Source of the DNA: Limnobacter parvus
GTDB taxonomy: Bacteria; Pseudomonadota; Gammaproteobacteria; Burkholderiales; Burkholderiaceae_B
DNA length: 64,000 bases
Direction of reading: 5' to 3'
Assembly (NCBI RefSeq): GCF_024623725.1
Contig: NZ_JANKHG010000018.1
Coordinates: forward strand, 308,602-372,601
Shown here: in pieces, positions 50,544-57,525 of the stretch
Numbering within the stretch: position 1 is the first letter of the stretch
How the letters are laid out: each line of letters starts with the position of its first letter
The notes under the pieces: generated by a model
The model's database searches: none
Seen by the model: only the letters and a program-made list of their open reading frames with translations
Told to the model about the DNA's origin: nothing
Position numbers and translations under genes: made by a program

Positions 50544-50599
50544 CGCTGTAATTTGACAATCGTGGTTGTCAATTTAATGTTGACCCTGCATACTGTCAA
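50544..50599. promoter_or_regulatory. Divergent promoters and operator between SDR gene and tetR
   Basis: TTGACAATCGTGGTTGTCAA (50553-50572) is a perfect 7-base inverted repeat. A second repeat, TTGAC-N10-GTCAA, is at 50580-50599. For tetR, TTGTCA (50566-50571) and CATACT (50589-50594) with a 17-base spacer form a promoter. For the SDR gene, TTGACA (50594-50599, minus) and TAAATT with a 17-base spacer form another. Both repeats overlap these promoter elements, so mutual repression by the TetR protein is likely. Confidence 0.6.
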
Positions 50600-50628
50600 T
50601 GCCTATTTTTTGAGTATCTATTCCAATT

Positions 50629-51297
50629 ATGAATGCGAAAGCACCGGAGCAAATTGCCAAGGCCGCAGGGCGGCGATACCGCGGGGTGTCCAATGAAACC
50701 CGCAAGGCCGAGCGCCGTTTAAAATTGATCGAGGCTGGCATCAAGATTTTTGGTTCCACCGGCTACCACGCCGCCACGGTGAAGGGTTTGTGCCAGGAAG
50801 CCGGGCTGACTGAACGCTATTTTTACGAAAGCTTCAGCAACGCGGAAGCGCTGTTCACGGCCTGCTACCTGCACATCACCGACACGTTGCGCGAGAAGCT
50901 GCAACATGTGTTGCTGAATATGGATGAAGACAACCTGGAGTTGGCAACACGCACTGGCTTAACCGTGTTCTTCACCCAGTTCAAAGACAGCCCGCAGGCC
51001 GCACGCATTTTGCTGGTGGAAGTGCTGACTGTGAATCGCCACCTTGAAGAATTGAGTCTGAAAACCTTGTACAGTTTTGTTGAAATGCTGGAAACCTTGG
51101 CCAAGCCGCTGATTGAGCAGCGCAAGGACGGCGCGGTGGCTGGGCTGGATTCAACCCTGTTGGCTTCGGGTTTGGTGGGGTCGGTGCTTTACATGGCCGC
51201 CCGCTGGAGCATGGACGGCTGCAAAAAACCAGTCGATGATGTGGTGGAAAACGCCATGCTGATATTTCGTGGTGTGGGTACACTGCTGACCCAATAA
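50629..51297 (+). CDS. TetR family transcriptional regulator
   Basis: 222 residues. N-terminal TetR helix-turn-helix (about 30-75: EAGIKIFGSTGYHAATVKGLCQEAGLTERYFYESF) and a helical C-terminal ligand/dimer domain. A basic stretch (KAAGRRYRGVSNETRKAERR) precedes it. Divergent from the SDR gene with operator-like repeats in the gap, fitting autoregulation and control of the dehydrogenase. Confidence 0.88.
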   Translation: MNAKAPEQIAKAAGRRYRGVSNETRKAERRLKLIEAGIKIFGSTGYHAATVKGLCQEAGLTERYFYESFSNAEALFTACYLHITDTLREKLQHVLLNMDEDNLELATRTGLTVFFTQFKDSPQAARILLVEVLTVNRHLEELSLKTLYSFVEMLETLAKPLIEQRKDGAVAGLDSTLLASGLVGSVLYMAARWSMDGCKKPVDDVVENAMLIFRGVGTLLTQ

Positions 51298-51321
51298 AAA
51301 AACCCGCTTAAACAGCGGGTT
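51296..51321 (-). terminator. Convergent terminator between tetR and cytochrome c genes
   Basis: Stem AACCCGCT / AGCGGGTT with a 5-base loop. On the minus strand it is followed by a run of T's, so it mainly ends the cytochrome c transcript; on the plus strand the T-run is weak. Confidence 0.75.
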
Positions 51322-51357
51322 CTTGTTTGCCTAAATGCTTGAATTGAGTCGCCAGAT

Positions 51358-51918
51358 TTACTTGGCTGTTTCAGCGCTCGATTCGGCGGCTGCTTCAGTG
51401 GTGGCTTCAACTTCAGCTGCAGGAGCTTCCGGTTCGGCGTAATCGGCGCCCACTTCTTTGCCCATGTAAGCCACAGCACGTGCCACTTCAATGTCGTCAA
51501 GGCTTGAATTGCCACCCTTGGCTGGCATTGTGCCAATGCCGTTCACTGCGTTTTTCCACAAGGTGTCGAAACCTTTGCCCAGGCGATCAGCCCATTGGCC
51601 CTTATCCCCAAATTTCGGCGCACCGGCTGCACCTGAATCATGACAAGCCGCACAGGCCGTTGAGTACACTTGCTGGCCGGTTTTTAGCACCTTGGGTGCG
51701 CTGGCATCAACGAAGTCGATGGTGCCCACCGGGGCCAGGCGCTGTGCAATCGCTTCGTCCGAGAACGCATTGCTGCCTGCCGCGGGTTTTTCGCTACTGG
51801 TGACATAATAGGCCAGCAGAATAATGACAAAAATTGGAATGACAAACGCAGCAATAACGGCATACACAAGTTGCTTCGGTGTCTTGATTAGTAGTTCGTG
51901 TTCGTTCGAATCGCTCAT
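51358..51918 (-). CDS. Membrane-anchored cytochrome c5-like protein
   Basis: 186 residues. One N-terminal helix (about 17-38) anchors a periplasmic class I cytochrome with the heme motif CAACH at 89-93 and a likely axial Met in GTMPAKGG. The tail after residue 155 is low-complexity Ala/Glu, an odd extension. It is an electron carrier, probably to a terminal oxidase; partners are not in the window. Confidence 0.9.
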   Translation of the reverse strand: MSDSNEHELLIKTPKQLVYAVIAAFVIPIFVIILLAYYVTSSEKPAAGSNAFSDEAIAQRLAPVGTIDFVDASAPKVLKTGQQVYSTACAACHDSGAAGAPKFGDKGQWADRLGKGFDTLWKNAVNGIGTMPAKGGNSSLDDIEVARAVAYMGKEVGADYAEPEAPAAEVEATTEAAAESSAETAK

Positions 51919-52136
51919 ACGACGTCCTGATTGAAAGCGCTAGGTTGAAACGTAATTTTGAAACGTATTTGTGGCGGCTTGCGAAAACCACCCACGCGCA
52001 GCGCCCATTCTAAGCGGATTGGCCGAACAGACATGTACGCAGCATCAAAACAACTGTAAATTGTAGCGTGAAAAAAGCTTTAAACCCAACTATTTATTGC
52101 TGACATTGTAAGCGACTACCCTGCAAGGACAACAAT

Positions 52137-52697
52137 TTGAAAAGCGCACTCAGCGAAAACCATCGGTATGGTTTGCCCATGGTAGCGGTTCACTGGTTAA
52201 TGGCCGTTGGAATATTGACCGCTTTCGGCATGGGTTTGTACATGGTCGACATTCCCGGAATTACGCCATTCAAGCTGAAGTTGTTCAATTGGCACAAGTG
52301 GCTGGGTGTCACGCTGTTTGCGTTGGTGCTGCTAAGAATTGTGGTGCGTACCTTCTCAAAAACCCCGAAATACCCCGCCCATTGGGGTCATAAAACCGTG
52401 TTGCTGGCCAAATTGGGACATTTGGCCCTGTATGCAGCCATGTTGGGCGTGCCCACATTTGGTTACTTGTACAGCCTTGCAGCGGGTTTTCCGGTGATGT
52501 GGTTTGGCATAGTCGAACTGCCGGTGATCATCGAGAAGAACGCGGAACTCAAAGAGTTGTTTAAAACCCTGCATGAACTTTCGGGCAAAGGCTTGGTCTT
52601 GTTGGTGGCGGGCCATGTGTTGATGGCCTTGAAACACCACATCCTGGACAAAGACGGCGTATTGGGCCGAATGATCCCTGGTATGAAAGCCGACTGA
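52137..52697 (+). CDS. Cytochrome b561
   Basis: 186 residues from a TTG with AGGA 8 bases upstream. Four-helix membrane cytochrome with heme-ligand histidines in VAVHWLMAVG, FNWHKWLG, and near LHELSGK and AGHVLMALKHH. It starts the unit b561-YceI-YceI; this pairing is common (YceJ-YceI), and the b561 probably passes electrons to or from a small molecule handled by the YceI lipocalin-like proteins. Confidence 0.9.
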   Translation: MKSALSENHRYGLPMVAVHWLMAVGILTAFGMGLYMVDIPGITPFKLKLFNWHKWLGVTLFALVLLRIVVRTFSKTPKYPAHWGHKTVLLAKLGHLALYAAMLGVPTFGYLYSLAAGFPVMWFGIVELPVIIEKNAELKELFKTLHELSGKGLVLLVAGHVLMALKHHILDKDGVLGRMIPGMKAD

Positions 52698-52730
52698 AAA
52701 TTGATTGAAACCATACAAGCAGGACGCAGC

Positions 52731-53288
52731 ATGATTCACCGATTCACCGCCACAGCAACAGCGTTGGCATTTGCAACGCTGGCTGTTCCCGCAGTTGCCG
52801 CACCCATCGACCCGGCGCAAAGCGAAGTGAAGGCCACGTTCAAGCAGTTCAACGTGCCTGTGAGTGGCAACTTCACGAAATTCACCGGCGACGTGCAGTT
52901 CGATGCGGCCAAGCCAGCCAACACCAAAGCCACTTTGAATGTGGACACAGCCAGTTACGATTTGGGCGACCCCGATTACAACAAGGAAGTGGCGGGCAAA
53001 GACTGGTTTGATTCCAAGAACCACCCCAAGGCCGTGTTTGTAATCACCGGCGTAACGGGCAGCGGCAATAATTTGCAAGCCACCGGCGATTTGACCATTC
53101 GCGGCATTAAAAAACCTTTGAAATTTCCAGTCAGCATTCAAACCGCAGGCGGCAAACACACCTTCACGGGCAAAACGCAGATCAAGCGACTGGACTACAA
53201 AGTGGGCGCTGATGGCGATTGGGGCGACACCAGCCTGGTGGCCGACGAAGTGGTGATCGATTTTAAACTGGTGATGCCGGCCAAATAA
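52731..53288 (+). CDS. YceI family periplasmic protein 1
   Basis: 185 residues from the ATG at 52731. Signal peptide ends near AVAA (about residue 24). The mature part is the YceI lipocalin-like domain that binds isoprenoid-type lipids: PAQSEVKATFKQF, FTKFTGDVQFD, DWFDSKNHPKAVF, GDLTIRGIKKPLKFP and DWGDTSLVADEVVI. 33 bases after b561 and 44 before a second YceI gene, with which it shares the fold. Confidence 0.92.
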   Translation: MIHRFTATATALAFATLAVPAVAAPIDPAQSEVKATFKQFNVPVSGNFTKFTGDVQFDAAKPANTKATLNVDTASYDLGDPDYNKEVAGKDWFDSKNHPKAVFVITGVTGSGNNLQATGDLTIRGIKKPLKFPVSIQTAGGKHTFTGKTQIKRLDYKVGADGDWGDTSLVADEVVIDFKLVMPAK

Positions 53289-53332
53289 GGCAGCAGCACT
53301 TTTGAATACACAGCAATAAAAAGGAGTTAAGG

Positions 53333-53926
53333 ATGTACAAGCACGTATCGAAATCAGTATTGGGCGCTGCGATGGCACTGGGCATGATGGGCGCAGCCCA
53401 TGCGGCGGTAGACACCTATGTGATCGACCCCACGCACACATTCCCCTCGTTCGAGGCAGACCACATGGGCGGGTTGTCCCTGTGGCGCGGCCAGTTTGAA
53501 AAGACCAAGGGCATGGTGACCCTGGACCGTGCCAACAAAACCGGCACTGTGGACATTGAAATTGATGCAGCCAGCCTTGATTTCGGTTTCGAGAAAATGA
53601 ATGAACATGCCAAAAACTCCGATATGTTCGATGTGGAAGTCCATCCCACCATCACTTACAAAGCCACCAAAATGCGCTTCGAGGGCGACAAGCCTGTGGA
53701 AGTGCTGGGTGACCTGACCTTGAAGGGCATTACCAAGCCCGTGCCTTTGAAAATCAATACCTTCAAATGCATCATGCACCCCATGAAAAAAGCCGAAGTG
53801 TGTGGCGCCGACGCAGTGGCGGAATTCAAGCGCACTGATTTCGACTTGGGCTATGCAGTGGACAAAGGTTTTTTCCCTGAAGTGAAAGTGCTGATTACCA
53901 TTGAAGCGGTGAAGCAGCCCAAGTAA
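53333..53926 (+). CDS. YceI family periplasmic protein 2
   Basis: 197 residues with a signal peptide (cleavage near AHA, about residue 24). YceI domain: DPTHTFPSFEADHMGGLSLWRG, SDMFDVEVHPTITY, GDLTLKGITKPVPL, and the Cys-containing KCIMHPMKKAEVCGADAVAEFKR. It differs enough from the adjacent YceI protein to suggest divergent ligands. GGAGTTAAGG precedes the ATG. Ends the b561-YceI-YceI unit at a terminator. Confidence 0.93.
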   Translation: MYKHVSKSVLGAAMALGMMGAAHAAVDTYVIDPTHTFPSFEADHMGGLSLWRGQFEKTKGMVTLDRANKTGTVDIEIDAASLDFGFEKMNEHAKNSDMFDVEVHPTITYKATKMRFEGDKPVEVLGDLTLKGITKPVPLKINTFKCIMHPMKKAEVCGADAVAEFKRTDFDLGYAVDKGFFPEVKVLITIEAVKQPK

Positions 53927-53952
53927 TCAGGATGTAAATGCGTGTTGAATAA

Positions 53953-53985
53953 AAAACGGCCAGTGAGTAAATCACTGGCCGTTTT
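53953..53985. terminator. Bidirectional terminator between YceI and TerC genes
   Basis: Perfect 14-base stem AAAACGGCCAGTGA / TCACTGGCCGTTTT with a GTAAA loop, T-rich on both sides. Confidence 0.9.
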
Positions 53986-53999
53986 CATTTCAACCGGTC

Positions 54000-55010
54000 T
54001 TATTTGTTTTCAGTTGCATGTTCCAGTTTTGTAACCTCGGTTTTACCGCGAGTTTTCCAAAGCGAGAACAGCACACCACCGGTAATCAAGCCCAAAGTAA
54101 CGCTGAGGGAGAACGCTGGCGGGAATTTGCCGATGAAGTTCACCAGGAAAATTTTGCTGCCGATGAACACCAACACCATGGCCAATGCATACTTCAGGTA
54201 GTGGAAGCGGTGAATCATCGCGGCCAGTGCAAAGTACAAAGCACGCAGACCCAAAATGGCGAAGATGTTGCTGGTGTACACAATGAACGGGTCGGTGGTG
54301 ATCGCAAAAATTGCGGGCACCGAATCAACGGCAAACACCAGGTCCACGAATTCAATCAACACCAGCGCCAGCAACAGGGGTGTGGCAAAAGTCACTACCT
54401 TGCCGGTTTTGGGGTCAGTTTCTTTCACGGTGAATGCATTGCCGCGCAGGCCGTCGGTAACCCGCATGCGTTTGCGCAGAAACTTCAGGATCGGGTTGTT
54501 TTCAATGTCGGGTTCGCTGTCGGCCATGAACCACATTTTGATACCTGTGATCACCAGGAAGGCACCGAACAGGTAAAGCACCCAGCTGAATTCTTTCACC
54601 AGTGCTGCGCCCAGGCCAATCATGATGGCGCGCAGTACGATGACACCCAAGATGCCCCAGAACAGGACGCGGTGCTGATACTGACGGGGAATGGCAAAGA
54701 AGGAGAAGATCATGGCGATGACAAACACGTTGTCCATCGACAGCGATTTCTCGATCGCAAAGCCGGTGAAGTAGTTCATGCCGCTTTCCGAGCCTAGGTA
54801 CCACCAAACCCACGCACCAAAAATACACGCGGCTGTGATGTAGCCGCCAGACAGAAGCAGGCTTTCCTTGACCCCAATTTCATGGTCGTCCTTGTGCAGC
54901 ACGCCGAGGTCGAAGGCGAGCAACGCGACCACAATACCGACAAACAACAGCCAAATCCATGCGGCTGTGCCCAGAAAGTCGGCATGCATGAATTCCATTA
55001 AAACGTCCAC
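54000..55010 (-). CDS. TerC/Alx family integral membrane protein
   Basis: 336 residues from a GTG at 55010 with GGAG 8 bases upstream; an ATG four codons later is possible. About nine helices with the family patterns FDLGVLHKDDHEIGVKESL, GFAIEKSLSMDNVFVIA, and FVDLVFAVDSVPAIFAITTDPFIVYTSNIFAILGLRALYF (segments near residues 75 and 225-265). Alx-type members export manganese or act in envelope stress. I looked for a yybP-ykoY riboswitch in the leader and saw none. Confidence 0.92.
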   Translation of the reverse strand: MDVLMEFMHADFLGTAAWIWLLFVGIVVALLAFDLGVLHKDDHEIGVKESLLLSGGYITAACIFGAWVWWYLGSESGMNYFTGFAIEKSLSMDNVFVIAMIFSFFAIPRQYQHRVLFWGILGVIVLRAIMIGLGAALVKEFSWVLYLFGAFLVITGIKMWFMADSEPDIENNPILKFLRKRMRVTDGLRGNAFTVKETDPKTGKVVTFATPLLLALVLIEFVDLVFAVDSVPAIFAITTDPFIVYTSNIFAILGLRALYFALAAMIHRFHYLKYALAMVLVFIGSKIFLVNFIGKFPPAFSLSVTLGLITGGVLFSLWKTRGKTEVTKLEHATENK

Positions 55011-55135
55011 TTTATTACTCCATCAGGGTTGAATTGAACACGGCGCCATGGTGCCCTGCTTGAAGATTCGGAAAAATATGTATTTAATGAAGCATTACTG
55101 CGGTTTTTACGAAGTTGGGAGAGGGGAGCAATGTC

Positions 55136-56020
55136 ATGAGCATGAATTACCGCCACCTGCATTACTTCTGGATGGTGGCCAAAGAAGGTGGTTTTGCCCG
55201 TGCAGCCGAGCGCATGGACATGGCCATTCAAACGATTAGTGCGCAGGTGCGTGAGCTTGAAAAAGACCTGGGCCACCAGCTTTTGAAACCTGCTGGGCGT
55301 GGCGTTGAATTGACCGATGCGGGCCAGGTGGCCTTTGCCAAAGCAGAGGAAATTTTTCAGATCGGCCAAAGCTTGCCGGAACTGGTGCGGGCAGTGGCCA
55401 GCAAACCTGTGAAGCGTTTCAAGGTGGGTTTGTGCGATGGCATTTCCAAACTGGCCGTGCATGCCTTGTTAAAGCCCGTGTTAAACACCACAGATTTGCA
55501 TTTGACCTGCCACGAAGGCGAACCCGAGCAATTGCTGGCTGAGTTGGCCTTGCATCATCTGGATTTCGTTTTTGCAGGCCAGCCGCCACCTGCCAACCCC
55601 AATTTGCGCATGCAAAGCCGGGTGTTGATTACTTCGGAAGTGGATTGGTACGGTTCTTCCCGCTGGGTGAAGAAAAACCAGGTGGACAATTTTCCGCAAT
55701 GCCTTGCCGAGTTGCCTGTGTTGTTGCCCACTGGCCATTCCAGGCTGCGTGTGGACATGAATCACTGGTTCGCGCAACAGGGCATTGCGCCGCATGTGGT
55801 TGGCGAATTTGAAGACAGCGCCTTGATGTCGGTGTTTGCAGCCCGCGGGTTTGGGGTGTTTCCAGTCAGCAGGCTGGGGGTTTACGACACAGGCACGCTA
55901 AGCGGCCTGCGCCTGTTGGGGCAGTGCAGCGATTTGCACGAGGAAATTCACGGCGTGTGGAACGTGAAAAGCATCGACCACCCGCTGGTGGTCGAAATGT
56001 TGAGCAGCCTCGAACGCTAA
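55136..56020 (+). CDS. NhaR-like LysR family regulator
   Basis: 294 residues from the ATG at 55136, with GGGGAG upstream. The N-terminus MNYRHLHYFWMVAKEGGFARAAE and helix-turn-helix AIQTISAQVRELEKDLG match NhaR, the activator of sodium/proton antiporter genes; the C-terminal effector domain is complete. No nhaA gene is adjacent, so targets are elsewhere. Divergent from TerC, with 125 bases between, so joint control is possible. Confidence 0.85.
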   Translation: MSMNYRHLHYFWMVAKEGGFARAAERMDMAIQTISAQVRELEKDLGHQLLKPAGRGVELTDAGQVAFAKAEEIFQIGQSLPELVRAVASKPVKRFKVGLCDGISKLAVHALLKPVLNTTDLHLTCHEGEPEQLLAELALHHLDFVFAGQPPPANPNLRMQSRVLITSEVDWYGSSRWVKKNQVDNFPQCLAELPVLLPTGHSRLRVDMNHWFAQQGIAPHVVGEFEDSALMSVFAARGFGVFPVSRLGVYDTGTLSGLRLLGQCSDLHEEIHGVWNVKSIDHPLVVEMLSSLER

Positions 56021-56613
56021 GCCGAAGCCACTGCCGCTTCAATTTCCGCGAAGGTGCTTGCCTTTACGGGGTCCATCACCGGTATGCCCATTTGCCGTGC
56101 AATTTGCGTGGATGAAAACAGACCCACCACGCGCAGGTTGCCAGTGCGGTTGTCCACCACCAGCGCATGTTGCCGGTTGTGCGCACGCAGGGTGGCAATG
56201 ATGTGGCCCACTTCTGCGCGTGAAACCGCGCCGAACTCCAGAAACTCCAGGTCGGGCAGCTTCACCATGACATCATTCACAGTAAGTTCCGGCACATTGC
56301 GATTACTGGAAGATGCTTCCTTGATTGCGCGTTCGCCAGCCAGGTCGTTCGCGGTCAGCAAGCCTTGCAAATTGCCCTGGCTGTTGCGCACGAACAGCAG
56401 CTTCACGCCGCACACAATCATGGTGGTGCGAGCCTGGTCCAGGGTTTCTGAACTTGAAATGCTTACAGGGTGCACTCGACGCAGGTCGGTCATCGCGTCG
56501 AAAGCAGGTGAGTCGGGTGTAAGTTTTAAAGGGCGGCTAGGGTCGCTAACCGTGATGGTGTCAGTGGCAGCTGCGCTGATGTGGTCGAGTGCTTGGTAGT
56601 GTTGTCGAATCAT
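56017..56613 (-). CDS. CBS domain protein
   Basis: 198 residues from the ATG at 56613 (GGGGG upstream). Two CBS motifs (about residues 55-105: PVSISSSETLDQARTTMIVCGVKLLFVRN; and 118-185) form one Bateman module, which usually binds adenine nucleotides. No other domain. It might gate an enzyme or transporter elsewhere. Convergent with the NhaR gene, with 4 bases of overlap. Confidence 0.85.
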   Translation of the reverse strand: MIRQHYQALDHISAAATDTITVSDPSRPLKLTPDSPAFDAMTDLRRVHPVSISSSETLDQARTTMIVCGVKLLFVRNSQGNLQGLLTANDLAGERAIKEASSSNRNVPELTVNDVMVKLPDLEFLEFGAVSRAEVGHIIATLRAHNRQHALVVDNRTGNLRVVGLFSSTQIARQMGIPVMDPVKASTFAEIEAAVASA

Positions 56614-56700
56614 GTTGGCCCCCGGTTTATACACAATTCAGTCTACGCCGCTGGTGAAAACTTTCAAGTCAGTGAAAGCCCGGGGCACACAACGCCCTGT

Positions 56701-57426
56701 CTATTTCAGCGGCGTACCCAATGAATAGGGCAGCAGGTTCATCACTTCCTTGCTAACACCCATGGCCAGGTGGGGGGTATCGATTTCAATGTGTTCCACA
56801 TTGGGGCTGAAGCGGTCGATGCAAGCCTGCCAGCTCACAATCGAATCTTTCTTGCAGTACAGGGCCACGATGGGGCAAACAATGGGGTGCTCAAACCGTT
56901 TCAGGGTGCTGTTCTCGATCGATTCAACATCCAGCCCGCGCATGTCGTAAAACGTTTTCACGGCGGTGTATTTGGGCCCGCCAATCACTGGGCTGCCAAT
57001 GGTCACAATGCGGCTAACGTTCTGCTGCACTTCGCGTGCAGCTTCGCGGGCCAGATAACCGCCCAGGCTCCAGCCCAGTAGTTTGATCGGGGCTTGGGCT
57101 TTGTCGGCATGTTCTTTGATGTCGGCAATGACCTGGGGAAGCAATTTGCCCACTTCACCGTGGTTGAACCCGGCCGACCAATGCACCGCTTTGTAACCCA
57201 GTGAATCCAGGTAGCGCTTGATGAATGTCATGCTGCTGGAGTTGGCACCAAAGCCAGGCAGCAGCAACACGGTTTGGCCTTGGCCCACATTTTTGCGGGT
57301 CAGAAAACGCCAGCCTACCGCCAGCTTGGCGGCTTCAAACGGGGTTTTGGCTTCGCCCAGCAACAAGCTTAGCTTGGGTTTGCCAATTGAATTGCCATAG
57401 CGTTTTTGAAATTCTGCTTTGTTCAT
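56701..57426 (-). CDS. Alpha/beta hydrolase
   Basis: 241 residues. Nucleophile Ser120 in GWSLGG, oxyanion-hole region LLPGFGANSSS, and likely acid/base in CKKDSIV and DTPHLAMG. Lipase/esterase-type cytoplasmic hydrolase with an N-terminal helical extension. Substrate unknown. It lies downstream of the SulP gene on the same strand, 99 bases away. Confidence 0.85.
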   Translation of the reverse strand: MNKAEFQKRYGNSIGKPKLSLLLGEAKTPFEAAKLAVGWRFLTRKNVGQGQTVLLLPGFGANSSSMTFIKRYLDSLGYKAVHWSAGFNHGEVGKLLPQVIADIKEHADKAQAPIKLLGWSLGGYLAREAAREVQQNVSRIVTIGSPVIGGPKYTAVKTFYDMRGLDVESIENSTLKRFEHPIVCPIVALYCKKDSIVSWQACIDRFSPNVEHIEIDTPHLAMGVSKEVMNLLPYSLGTPLK

Positions 57427-57525
57427 GGGGTGTTACAAGGTTGTGCACACCCGAGAAAATACGGCATCGCGGGGCTGCACACAAAGAGGAATTCCTCTAG
57501 TGGCTGCTTGCTCGGTGCTTCGGGC

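Noticed and set aside
52356-53441. 361-codon open frame on the minus strand across b561 and YceI genes
   Set aside because: Antisense to well-supported genes, no motifs, composition of a shadow frame.
55011-55135. yybP-ykoY manganese riboswitch before the TerC gene
   Set aside because: The leader lacks the conserved loop sequences and paired stems of that riboswitch.
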